This document shows, one piece after another, positions 52,218 to 63,270 of a stretch of DNA of 64,000 nt. Below the pieces are notes generated by a model, which was not told the DNA's origin, searched no databases, and saw only the letters and a program-made list of their open reading frames with translations. The stretch is from Biscogniauxia marginata (lineage: Eukaryota > Ascomycota > Sordariomycetes > Xylariales > Xylariaceae). Where the stretch lies: NCBI GenBank assembly GCA_022695795.1, contig MU404137.1, positions 62,001 to 126,000 of the forward strand, given 5' to 3'. A program made the position numbers and the translations under genes. Positions within the stretch are counted from its first letter, which is position 1. Each line of letters opens with the position of its first letter.

Positions 52218-55075
52218 TTAAAAGCCCCAACCTCCGCTGCCTTCACCACGACGCTTGTTCTCTTCAAGGCTCTCACCAACACGGTCAATAATCTGTCCGA
52301 GAAAACCGCCGCCCGAACCAGAGTCCTCATCCCGACGGTCATCGCGGCGGTCGTCACGGCGATCATTAGAGTCTTCACGGCGACCGTAACCTGAGCTTTC
52401 CTCTCGGCTGTAGCCACTAGAGTAGCTGTCTTCGCGGCGCTCTTCTCGCCTGCTATAATCATCGCCGCCTCCGTATTCTTGGCGGCCGTAGCTTTCCTGA
52501 CGTCCCCCATATCCTTCATTGTCGTCCCGCCGACCCCGGCCACTCGACTCCCGATAGCTGTCTTCGTTACTCTCGTAGCGGCGCTCAGTGCGCTCTTCGT
52601 AGCCACCACCATAACTTGGGCGAGTCTCGGTGCGTTCTTCATAGCCGTAACCGCGGCCGCTATCGTCCTGCTCATAGCGACGATATTCGCTTCGCTCTCC
52701 TCCCCCAGAATATTGGGTCTCCTCTTGTTCGGCTTGGCCGTAACGATCACCAGAGCGACCGTACTCGGTGCGGCTTTCAGTATATGACCCATTATCGTCT
52801 CGGCGGCTGCTATTATACGACTCTTTCTCTTCATTTTTAAATGCTCCTCCGAGTAAGGAACCGCCAATGGCGCCAAGGAGTCCACCAGGCCCCCCAGAAT
52901 CCTCGCGCCTACCTCCACCTCCGGAGCCAGGCAGCTTGACTTGCCCACCGGACTGGGTCTGAACAAAGTCGGAGAGGCCGCCAGTGACACCTTCAAATAT
53001 AGCACCAGCAGCTGCGTTAGCGATGCGGTCCTCCATAGTTCCTCCTTCTGCAAAGTTCTTGTGCATGCCGAGAGGTTTTCCGCAACCGTGACCAGAGTCG
53101 TGGACTCCTTCCTTGTGGTTCTCACCCCGTTGGACGCCCTCCCTAGAGAGCTTCCGGCGGTACTCGTCTTTCGCACCCTCATCCATCTGGTTCCACCAAT
53201 CCTCTACAGACCGGAACATGATTTTTCGCCCGTCGCGGGCTCCATCCTCACCAAGATCACGCTGGGCGGGATGATGTAGAACACCGTAAATAATGCGGTT
53301 CAAGAGGCGGTCGACGTCAGCACCCTCATCATCCCAGGCTTCCATGAGCTGAGGTACAACCCAGGCTACGACCTTGCTAGCAGTCTTGCCGGCAATCTCG
53401 TTAAGGATCTGGGCATAGTTAGCATTAGATACACGAGAAAGGACAGCAGTATCGACGTACGTTGGAGAAGTGGTCCTTGGACAACATGGAATGTGTAGGG
53501 TCGGTGCAGTTATCATCACTGAATACGATGTGTTGCTCGTTCTTACTACTCTCGATGATTTCCGAAGAGCCAGTGCGAAGCTCGTTCTTGACCTGTCGGA
53601 TGATGGGAACGACCAAAGGCGCCATAATCGTGAAAACCCACATCGAGAGCTGCTCCTCGAGCTGCTCGATGATCTTGGGTAAGATCGGGATCTGGTCGAT
53701 GGCCTCGCTAATGGCCTTCATGATATCATCGTGCAGTTCAATAGCGGGAATTATCTGCTGATAGACCTGTTGGACGTAGCGAGTGTACTCCTCCGGCTCG
53801 CGGGGCGAGATCGACGTGTTCTCCATCTGCGCATTCGCCGCGTTGCTCTGTATGTCATTCATCTTCTGTTTCTTGTCACCGCCCAGAATACCGTCTGGAA
53901 TCTTGTCAAGAAGCCCTTCCAGAATGCTCGTGTCGTCATGCGAGTGCTGCTCAAGCGTGCCCTCCAGCTCCTGGATTTCATTTTGAGTCAACTTATCGGA
54001 GACTGTAAGCAACTGTTAGTCAGAACCGAGCCACCTGGAAACGGCAAAGCGGGAAGCCCTAGGATAATTACACACCTTCTCCTGTGACGGAATGCAGAAA
54101 ATCAACACCTCCAAAGGTTCCAGTTATGCAGGGGTAGACGTCGCCTCGGGCGCCAGGGATCCGTAGCAAGGTGTTGCTGCCAACGTGGGGGAAGATGTCA
54201 CGCTCACCCAGCTCGATGAGAGCCAATTCGGCGTAGTTGCTGTGAGCCAAGAAGTCTACAAGATCACCAAGTCAGCTTACCATAGCGCTAGGAGGGATAG
54301 GTTACAACATGGAATGGTAATAGGCTAGTTACCTTCCAAGCAGTGCAGGCCGGTACCAAGCAGCCGCAAGGCCTCGTAGAAATCACTCTTCTGGTTGTTG
54401 CGACGGTAGGAACGGCCGAGCTCAATGCAACGGCCAAAGAGTTGTCTGATGTGGAGTGCCGAGGTCATAATGTCGACTCGCTCGTTGGCGATGTAATTCT
54501 TCATGCCAGTCTCTTCGTCGACGGCGAGTTCAACACGCTCGTCAACAGGGCCTCGAAGTCTACGGTCGTACTGACGAGCATCTTGATTGTCGGCATAGTT
54601 CTTGGGGTTGTCGATATGGTCTTCAGGCCTGTAGCAGCCCAGGCGGTCTGCCGTGACCTCAAACTCTTGCGAGCCGTAACCGAAGGTTAGGAATCCAAGG
54701 ACGCAGAGGAGCAGGCGAATGGCCTCGGCGGAAACAGACTTGACGGTGCCTACGTCGATGGCCTGGGAGTAGTCGCGGAGCCAATTGCCAAAATAGACGC
54801 GAGAAACCATGAGCTTGTCGAACTTCTTGCCGCCTACAGCGCGGGCCATGAGGATGGTAAGGAGGGTGTCTTCGATATCGCCATGACGCCCTGCAACGGA
54901 AAACAGATCAGTGCCTGAGCTAGCTAGTAACGGGGCTGTCAACTGTTGACTTACAATTCTGTCCCTCCACCTTCGAAATACCTGCAATGTTGCCAGCCCC
55001 GAACGCCAGAGCTGGGCGGGCAAATACGAGGAGAGCCAACCCCAGGAGGGCGGGGTAGGGCTTCAGGGAAAGCAT
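52218..55075 (-). CDS. het-C: Heterokaryon incompatibility protein Het-C
   Basis: Fungal self/non-self recognition protein, secreted or plasma-membrane associated; in Neurospora crassa different het-c alleles in one cell cause cell death. Exons are complement(54955-55075), (54333-54890), (54076-54255), (53461-54002) and (52218-53408), giving 863 residues. Introns of 52-77 nt were placed by splice signals and restore conserved stretches: VEGQNWRHGDIEDTLLTIL, LHCLEDFLAHSNYAELALIE, SVTGEVSDKLTQNEIQELEG and MLSKDHFSNILNEIAGK. A signal peptide opens the protein (MLSLKPYPALLGLALLVFA). The N-terminal half is the conserved HetC domain, with DLF-free core VGGKKFDKLMVSRVYFGNWL and GTFGGVDFLHSVTG. The last 250 residues are Gly/Arg/Ser/Tyr-rich, with repeated YGGG, YEERTE, RREDS and DRRDD units, as in N. 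crassa. Allele class cannot be assigned from this sequence alone. Confidence 0.95.
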
Positions 55076-55203
55076 GATGTCTTCTGTGTTGTCTCTGCAA
55101 TGATCGTGAAATGTGCTGTGGTGTAGGTGATTTGGGGGTTGTTGAGACTTCTGTAGAAGCGCTCGAACGGTGGACTGGGGGAGCTTTTAACAGAGCAGGC
55201 AAA

Positions 55204-55209
55204 GGCGAG

Positions 55210-55240
<31 letters not shown>

Positions 55241-55248
55241 GTGAGGGT
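55204..55248. repeat. GGCGAG hexanucleotide array upstream of het-C
   Basis: Six to seven GGCGAG-like units on the + strand, 130-170 bases upstream of the het-C start (minus gene). On the het-C coding strand it reads as a CT/CG-rich tract. G runs of three with short spacers have G-quadruplex potential. Confidence 0.8.
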
Positions 55249-55278
55249 GACGTGACACGATTAAGGAAGACTTGACAA

Positions 55279-55304
55279 GGGAGGGGGAGGGGGAGGGGGA
55301 GGGG
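55279..55304. repeat. GGGGGA array upstream of het-C
   Basis: Four runs of four or five G separated by single A, about 205-230 bases upstream of the het-C start codon. It matches the pattern of a G-quadruplex on the + strand (template strand for het-C). Confidence 0.8.
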
Positions 55305-56032
55305 CAGCAGCTCTTGACTGACTTGTGCGGATCGTCTGTCTGGCGGGGGCCTCTCACGAGCAAGATTGGCTTGTCTCGGCTGCGAAGGCGTCTGCCAAGA
55401 CGACGAAATCAAGTCTTAACGCCCCCAAGTGGACCGTGATTCGACCGTGATTCGATGGCTGCTGAAACGAGAATCTCTGATGTTGGTAATGGAATCTGTA
55501 GGGAATGATAGTCTAGTGCCTCTGCTCCGATCTAGTGTAGCAGCTGAGGTACCGTTTTCACGGGTCACCAAGGATCATGAAGCAACTCTCCATTATGCGA
55601 CCCCCAGGTAACGATGGGTATTCGGCAGACACATGCACCACAGCAACACTAGTAAGTAATGCACTTACATAGTTACCTATAGTTGCATTGAAAAAAAAAA
55701 AAAAGGAGATATGGGAATTGGGCCTTGCTTGTGTTCTTAAAGACAACGGCATCTTGTTTTCTAATAGTATTGAAGCTTCGATTGCTGTTGGTGATAATCT
55801 AGGTTAGTTAATATATCATAGGAAACATTGATGAAAGAGTCATGGTGGTTAGCTTTTGGTAATGGGCCTAATGAATTGGTTAAGATGGGATCAACGCTGG
55901 TACGAGGTCCGAGCTTTGACACCTTTTTTTCTTTATCGGGCCATGTCATCAGCGCCTGGCATGCGGCAACCTTCTCCGGGGGCTTACTTAGCGGATTAAA
56001 TCACGACCCGATATCCGAGCTCTCCCGTCCCT

Positions 56033-56068
56033 TAGGTAGTAGGTAGGTAGGTAGGTAGGTAGGTACTA
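56033..56068. repeat. TAGG tetranucleotide array
   Basis: About eight TAGG-type units, followed within 5-50 bases by CCTA units in the opposite sense (CCTACCTAC, GCCTACTTACCTAC), so the two can pair. It is the longest array of this family in the window. Confidence 0.85.
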
Positions 56069-56510
56069 CATCCTACCTACTCCCGTCGTACTGCCTACTT
56101 ACCTACTAAATGTTCTTCACCTGAACAGGCTACTACTAAATTCCCGGCATCGCGCACTACGGACAATAATACACATGTACTAGCCAATAGGTAGGTATAC
56201 ATAGGTAGTAGTATACTATTAAGGGTCTATACATCTAACCTGCAATGCTCGCGGGCATTGCCCCGCACATCTTCGTATCGCAATGCCTCGAGAGAAAGCC
56301 GTTTATCCGTCTTGATTTGTTTACTACGGTTTAGTTGCTGCAGTATATCAATGCCAAAGAGGCGACGATAACTGCTAGTACCAGCCTTGCAGCTGTATCA
56401 AGTACGCGCTACTCTCGTTTTGTGCTGCATCAAGAACAGGTCGTTCCTGGATAATCACCCATCTCTCCCTCCTGCATGCCCCCTACCCTGCTTGAGAGAT
56501 AACTACCTAC

Positions 56511-56978
56511 CTAGGTACTGATCCAAGCCGTGAGCAAGACTCGTAGCCCTGCATACAAGTGGTGGTAGGCCCGTATCGTGAGAGCCGCGCTATCCGAGAC
56601 GATCTTGGCCCTGCAGCAGATGCATGGTATCTCGATCACTAGCTTTGACACGCCAGCAGAGCTCGCGAGGCATTGCATATCGCAGCAAAGTGAGGGGTAG
56701 CAACAACGTCGCGTTTCAGGTCGGGAACAGGGGTCTGCCATTGGACTGACAGGCTGGGCATCACGCCAACCACTGCTGCTGCCCATTGTTATTGATAACA
56801 GTAGGGCAAGGAGCCATTGAATTGTCAGACACCTATCTTCCGATTGGAATATTAGGTAGAACTGCGAGTTGAAAGGATAAAGGCAGAACCCCGACTTACG
56901 TGTAGTCTGAGGTTCTAGGTTAGTTCTATCTTTGTTACCCTCTCCCGCCTCCTCTTCCCCTCCCTCCTTGAGCCACAC
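56511..56978 (-). CDS. Doubtful Cys-rich open frame
   Basis: 155 codons on the minus strand. An internal hydrophobic run (WLLALLLSITMGSSSG) resembles a signal peptide but has no ATG directly before it, and the following part is Cys-rich (RRCCYPSLCCDMQC, IPCICCRAK). I recognise no family, and the frame ends in a TACCTAGGTA palindrome region. It is probably chance; recorded because the Cys pattern is uneven and clustered. Confidence 0.15.
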   Translation of the reverse strand: MWLKEGGEEEAGEGNKDRTNLEPQTTRKSGFCLYPFNSQFYLIFQSEDRCLTIQWLLALLLSITMGSSSGWRDAQPVSPMADPCSRPETRRCCYPSLCCDMQCLASSAGVSKLVIEIPCICCRAKIVSDSAALTIRAYHHLYAGLRVLLTAWIST

Positions 56979-57218
56979 ACATGTATGTAGGCATCGGAGG
57001 CGTTGATATTGTATTGTTGTAAAATGAGTAAGATGGTTGGTTGCCCTGTTATATACGTATCTAGCAAATTAAAGAGCTGGAAAATGAAAATGGACATACT
57101 GTGTAATATTTGGCATAGTGTATAGTATGTAAGTATATAGCAAGCACCCTAAGCTAGGCCGAAAAAGAGGGCACCCAACTCTACCTATCTTTTGGACTTG
57201 GACTTAGTGAAAGGTAAG

Positions 57219-57232
57219 TAGGTAGGTAGGTA
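57219..57232. repeat. TAGG tetranucleotide array
   Basis: Three TAGG units; more single TAGG/TACCTA motifs follow to about 57300. The perfect palindromes TACCTAGGTA (57901-57910) and TAGGTACCTA (57936-57945 and 57978-57987) lie nearby. Confidence 0.8.
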
Positions 57233-59869
57233 TCGGGTGCAAGGTTGAATGGGCATACATAGGTAGGTAGTCTTTAGCTATCGGTCTGCTAGGTACAATA
57301 AAACATTATTAATATGATGCCTTAATTGATGCCATATTCTATAGGTAGTACGTGCTTGCATATTACAGGTAATAGTCAACTCATAACTATTAAATGTATA
57401 GTGGCAGCGACTTACAATGCGATAGAACCCCCACCTATTGCTACACCCAGGCTTAGGTGCTTAGATCCTCCCGTCGTGTTAGCTGCCGCATGCTAGCCGC
57501 GACTTGAAAGGTCGGCAGAATTGGCTTCCTCAGGTTGAAGTGACAATATTTTGACAGCTATGAGATAAGTATATTGTAGTATCAATAATCTCTAGAGTTG
57601 AACAATGGCCAAGGCCAAGTCGTGAGAACTACATGACGAGGCAAGCATATGGCGATGCTGATGTTGGCCAGACGAATGATCATGAGCTGCGTCTACAATT
57701 TGGTAATTGACGAAGAGACAACAGTAGCGAAATTCTAGGCTCAAGGGCAGAACGAAAAGAACACAACTATAGCAAGTGCGCTGCGGGTAGATGGCGATAC
57801 ACGCATATCATGTTGTTGGGTTACAATATCTGACCTAGACATTCGTTTGCTTGCTCAGATCAAGGCTGTGTAAGCCCTCAAGCTACGCAATTAGTCAACG
57901 TACCTAGGTAGGTATGTAGGTCAGAGTGTGTTAAGTAGGTACCTAACATTGCACTGATGCGATGCTATCGGTGTAGATAGGTACCTACCTAAGGTATGGA
58001 AGCAGGTGCTGGATGAAAATCAGGAAAGCGATTGTGTAAACCTAGGCAGATCTACACGTCGAGAGATCGGGGGATGTCGAACGTGGGGGAGCTCGCAGGT
58101 CCAGAGGATGTCTCACATCAATCAATGCATAGGGGCATTTGGAGCGTGGGAGTCTGCCTTGTAGCCTCGAGCACGACTAGATTTTACACGTAGGTATTGT
58201 AAAGGGCCGCGTTTGGCGGGGGTTTAACACAGAGGGCACCTGTTCATGCACAAGAGGACGTACAAATGGCGGGACTGGGCGGGAGTCAAGGCGAGGTGAG
58301 CCGTAGGCAGGTACTGCTAAATGTGGGTGCTGACGGACGGATTGCATCACTGATTGATCGAACAGATCAGCTTAAGCACGCTACTGTAGAGCGATTGCAG
58401 GCAGCAGATGCTGGAGAGCTAAGGGGTTAACAACAAATTGAAATTCTCGGGGGGGAGGCTTGACCCCGAATTTTCTGGTAGGAAGTAGATGCCGGCAACT
58501 GCCGCTGCTTTTAGGCGCTGACTGTCTGGACTCAGGCGACACTGATGTGATGGAGGGGACACCTGCACTTCGGCCCAAACCAATCAATCCACTGTTTGCC
58601 CTAGCGGGTGCAACCATCAATTAACAACACCAAAAACCCAGTACATCCAGGCTCCCCCAGGGCACGCTGCGATGACACCGTTCAGAGGTCCTTCTCTAAA
58701 ACGCCCTGACAGCCCGGGGCACCTCCAGCAGGCCCGACACGGGGCATTCGCCACTTTCCAGATAGGAAAACCCAAGGGAAGTACGTGCAACATGCGGATA
58801 ACAATAGAAACCAGATATACGAGAAGCAGGAAATGGACTGCACCAGGACGAAGTATTGCGCGCTTGATAGGAAGGGACATCGAAAAGTAACATTTTTGGT
58901 GCGGGAGTGAAGTACAGCCCAGGTTGCAGGTCGGTCGGCAGGTCGCGGAGTTGTGGGTAGCGCCTGTCACTCACTAATTTTTCCTTTTCAATTTCAACGT
59001 GGCTGGGCTCGGGCTCTAAATGGGCGACGGGCGATCGAGCCCTTGTACGAAGTACCTACTGATTGAGTCTTCTGTGTTTTTTTTTCTCCCTCTTCTCCCC
59101 TCCCCTCCCTCCTAAACGCGACGTCCCAAATGTCCTCTCCTTTGAGGTGACACTAAACACATACATGTAGGTACAAAAGAGTGCTGGGGAGTCGACACGG
59201 TATTTCTCGTCACGACACCCGCGAATTGTATTCAAAAATTGAATATGTAAACCGATTTCATAGCAGAAGAGGTACGCTACATAGATTGGCCATTGTTGGA
59301 CTTGAATTGAGAATTTGGTAGTCGGGTTGGGATGAAGATGCCGTGTTTGTTCTTTGACATTTACCTACGTGGTGTAGGTACCTTTCCCTTGTATGTAGGT
59401 ACGAAGTACATACATGACGGTTGTAGTGGACGACGGGGCGGACTTTTGGTGCTGCTGCAGCCCACCAGAATTGGGAGCCCCTCTTCTGAAGAAAAATATC
59501 GCTGCAGCTGATTTTGCGAAATCAGCAAGCCTAGGTCACACCGTATTTAGAGGGCACCTCCCCTCCGTCTAGCGCCTGACCCCCCCAAACCTTCTTTCAA
59601 TCTTTTTTCTCTCCCTTCACTCCTCACCCCCTCACCTCAGCAATCAGTGATCAATCAATTCACCCAAGCCACCTGCAACATTGCCCCCCAATTAGTAACC
59701 GTGCCTGCAAAACACAACACAGGCGCTCAGTCACCCAGGAAGAGAGAAAGGCATCCAGGTACGGCGCCTCTAACCTCCACAAATTCCACACGACAACAAC
59801 AGCAGACAGCTAAAAGCCATAAAGCCCCCCCGCCAGAACCCATTAGCATTCGCATTAGCACGAGCAGCA

Positions 59870-61481
59870 ATGGCACGCCCTAAGAAGTCGGACGCGAACA
59901 AACAGCCTGCGCCTGTCGCTCCCGCTCCCGCCCCGATCATGGCCCCAATGCCCATCCAACAGCTGCAGCCGCAGCAGATCGCACCCCAGGCCATTCCTCA
60001 GCCTCTGCAGCAGATGCCGCCTCCTGGACTGCCCACTGCCCAGAGGACCGTCGGCGTCGAGGAGTTCATTAGAGTTCGCGATAGCGTAAGTCGTCCATTC
60101 ATCCGTGCATTCCTCTACCTCTACCTACTACCACCTACCACCATCATCACCTATACCTACACCTATACCTACACCCGCTGGGTGCTGCTATGCCATGGTC
60201 ATTCATCGTCAACCACCCCACCTGTATACCTTGCCATTACCCCGCCAGATGCTGTCATCTTGGGTTCATAGGATGGAGCATTTGCGTGCGCGCGTAGTAA
60301 GACCATTGTGTATGTACACACGAGGGCGAATGAGCAGAGGCAGCATGAACCATGTTCTATCTGCTGTCTGACGCGAGTCGTCGTCATGCATACAGTCACT
60401 ACCTACTCCGTCCCCCTTTTAGGTAGATGCGCGTCAGATCGAGGTTCATGTTTACACCTCGCATGTCTTCACTGCTTTATACCCTAACCACATGTCTTGA
60501 TATATTTATTACTGCTACGGCACATTGCTCTCAAGTCGCATCCTTAGTAGTGTCGTTCATGCTAACAATGTATTCTAGGTTCATGCTCGCTTTAACACCA
60601 TAACAGGGCTTATGAAGAGCTTCTCTGATGACTTTCTTCGTCAAACGAACCTCCTCATCGGAGAGCCAGCTCCGTTTGACAACGGTGTCGGCTCTTCGAT
60701 GCAAGCTCTCGTTGCGAGCCTTGATGGCATCGGCCAGCTCGGTCAATTTGGTGATCTCGTACCACACGCCGAGGAGAAGAAGGAACGCAAGAAGCGTACC
60801 CATGATCCCAACGCTCCCAAGAGACCCCTGACTCCCTACTTCCTCTATATGCAGCACGCCCGTCCTATCATTGCCAATGACCTTGGTGCTAGCGCCCCCA
60901 AGGGAGCTGTCCAGGAGGAAGGCCAGCGAAGATGGGCACACATGTCTCCTCAGGACAAGAACGTAAGTGGATCTGTTCCGTGCAGCATGATGAGATAGGG
61001 GTTCAAATTTCGCTGACGCGGATAACAGGCATGGAACAACGCTTACCAGTTTAACCTGCGTCTGTACAATGCGCGGGTTCATTCGTATAAAGCTGGCAAC
61101 CCCAGCGCCAGGGATATGTCTGATGCGGATGCTATTCTCTACGCCGATCAGAATGGTATCCCTCAGGCCGAGCTTACGAACGATGATGCTATAGCGCCGA
61201 ATGATCAGGATGCTATTGCCGAGCAGCTGCAGATGGCTGTCGCCCCGGCTGCGGCTCCTGCTCCTGTGGCAGAGTCAGTCCAGGAAGAGGCTGTGAAGAC
61301 CCCTAAGAACAAGGGAGGCCGGAAGCGAAAGAGCACAGCTGGTGATGTCGAGGAAAGTGAGGTGAGCGCTGCTAAGATCGCGACGCCTGCCAGCCCTGAT
61401 AAGAAGCGCAAACGGGTCTCAAAGGTAGCAGAGGTGACCGAGGAACCCAAGAAGTCCGCCCGCAAGAAGAAGAGCTCTTAA
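59870..61481 (+). CDS. HMG-box chromatin protein
   Basis: Exons 59870-60085, 60579-60962 and 61029-61481 give 350 residues. The N-terminus is Pro/Gln/Ala-rich (IQQLQPQQIAPQAIPQPLQQ). Residues 60-140 form a conserved-looking helical region (GVEEFIRVRDS to QALVASLDGIGQLGQFG). An HMG box spans about 146-222: DPNAPKRPLTPYFLYMQHAR, then WAHMSPQDKNAWNNAYQFNL; the second intron splits the box between Asn and Ala of KNAW. The C-terminal third is acidic then basic, with GGRKRKS and KKRKRVSK motifs suggesting DNA contact and nuclear import. HMG boxes bend DNA; the single-box, long-tailed layout suggests an architectural chromatin protein rather than a MAT-type sequence-specific factor. The 493-nt first intron is far longer than others here; it has a GTAAGT donor, GCTAAC branch and TTCTAG acceptor. 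Confidence 0.88.
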
Positions 61482-62008
61482 AGGTCGGTAATGGCCTTGA
61501 CGATTGATCTACGGGATGGTTATATGGAGCCGTGGGTTGGACTTCGAGCGCCCAAGCCACTAGCGAAGATATGATAGCTCTCCACTGCTGAATGATACCA
61601 TTTTCGTTGCGAGCACTCACGTTCTCGCTCGGTTTCTTGCGTATTGTGTTCGCGAAGGGAGATATGTATGCGGAGGGGCTTTAGTAACGGTGACTCAGAA
61701 CAGCTTTTGCACATCGTCGTCTTCGAAGCTATACGAGTTAACGAGGGGGTTTTCTGCAACCTTGCGTGCGTCGCAGGAAGAAAGTAAAAAATCTGGTAGG
61801 CTCATGGGATAGGGGTTCCCGGTTACGGACAGGAGTTTTACGGCGAGGGGGGGAAAGGGTCCCAGGCGGTTTGCCTTGTATTTAATCGAGTTTTTCAATG
61901 AAAGCATTGTTCGTAGAAGATCCGAGTTGCCTTGCCAGTGTAGTGTTTGTAGGAAGGTGTATCTTACGTAGGTTACTTTACCTACAGTTGGTCAGCCATG
62001 TCCACTAA

Positions 62009-62032
62009 TTTTTTTTTTTTTTTTTTTTTTTT
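62009..62032. repeat. Poly-T run of 24
   Basis: Twenty-four consecutive T in the intergenic region. It could be the 3' tail of a minus-strand retroposed sequence, but no target duplication or body is recognisable. Confidence 0.8.
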
Positions 62033-62514
62033 GGATAAGTATCTCCTGAAGACGTTGACTTTTCCAAGCCCGTAGTGGGAAGGCATGGGCATAAATTCGC
62101 TGAGCTATCTATTAATAACGACATGTAAGCCGCTAACTAGGTAGATATCTTAACGTGGAAGTATTGAACGTACTTCGTACGCTTATGCCCTACCTAAGTT
62201 CGTTGAGTCTTTAGCAAGGTTAACTTGATATAAAATAAGCTGTCTACATATAACTTGTTATAAGTAGTAGTAGATAAGTAGAGAGGTAGGTAGGTAGTAT
62301 TAACACAAGTAACCTACCTAACCTTACCAAGTATCTACAGATACAGGCAGGTACTTACTTACTTGCAAACATCAAAGTACGCAGATTAATTTGCCTTCCT
62401 TGCTAGCCTAGTAGGTATGTCCTTCGCAGCTAGTCATTTGCCCTTCCGGGATAAAAACCAAACCAACCTTGCAACCCAGCCAATCATCTTACACGCCGTC
62501 CAGGGGCACCACCA

Positions 62515-62532
62515 CCTACCTACCTACCTACC
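62515..62532. repeat. CCTA tetranucleotide array
   Basis: Four CCTA units in CACCTACCTACCTACCTACCC, the reverse complement of the TAGG arrays elsewhere in the window. Confidence 0.8.
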
Positions 62533-63270
62533 CTACGTTACGCACTTCCAATTCCAACTCTCCCTTTCAGTCTAAGAAATTAACTACCTACCTACATAAC
62601 ATTACCTAGGTATATATGTATCCTTTAGCGCTCACTTCCAGAGCTTTTTACTGGCTTGGTTGGATTGTACACTTGTACCTTAGACGTACTTACGGTACAT
62701 AAGTAGCTTTCACTTCTTACACACATATGGACTTATCCGCTGCTTGAAACTGCCTCTGTAAAGGCCGGGGATATCTAGCACCTGGGTTTAAAAGGTACCT
62801 ACTGGCCAACCCTATATACCTATCAGGTACCTTTGCCTACCTGTAAATACCCTTCTACAATATTTCCCATAATATACTATCAACATCGCTCCGTGTAATC
62901 TGCATACATATTTTCATACTCCAGATCACCCCAAACTGACAAGTATGTAGTATTCGAAATTCACCCCTGGGCATATATATATAACCACATCAAACATCGT
63001 TTTTTATTCATTATATAGAAAACCTACTACCTCAAGCAATCCCTCGCATTTCCCAATCGATCGTTTATCCCCTTTGCCTTCATATTTGCAGACTAGTCGT
63101 ACTACCTACATGGTAGCCAAATACACAGCATATAAGCCAAACCCTTCCTCCCTCCCTCCCTATCCATACCAGGTATCTAACCTCCATTCGCAAGCCCCCT
63201 CTTCCACACAAACCACCCAACCTTTCCAACCAAACCCCATCAATCTTACATCTCCCCCTCCTCTTTCCCC

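Larger units (their letters stand above)
55076..59869. other. 4.8 kb gene-poor stretch upstream of het-C and the HMG-box gene
   Basis: 55076-55400 is the het-C promoter and leader with G-rich repeats. 56033-57232 is rich in TAGG arrays and TACCTA palindromes. A Cys-rich frame lies at 56511-56978 on the minus strand (separate entry). 57300-59600 holds only short, overlapping frames; I see no gene. 59080-59660 is CT-rich and leads into the HMG-box gene. Confidence 0.55.
61482..63270. other. Intergenic, convergent 3' flanks, TACCTA-rich
   Basis: 1.8 kb between the HMG-box gene and the urease 3' end. It holds a 24-base T run (62009-62032), TAGG or CCTA arrays near 62286 and 62515-62532, TACCTAGGTA at 62603-62612, and many single TACCTA motifs from 62000 to 62850. 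No gene is seen. Confidence 0.6.

Noticed and set aside
54951..55412. 153-codon frame with PLPLPL and SPSPSP repeats
   Set aside because: It is the translation of the G-rich arrays upstream of het-C, overlapping the het-C first exon in another frame.
62009..62032. Retroposon 3' tail (24 T run)
   Set aside because: No target-site duplication or element body could be found; kept only as a simple repeat.
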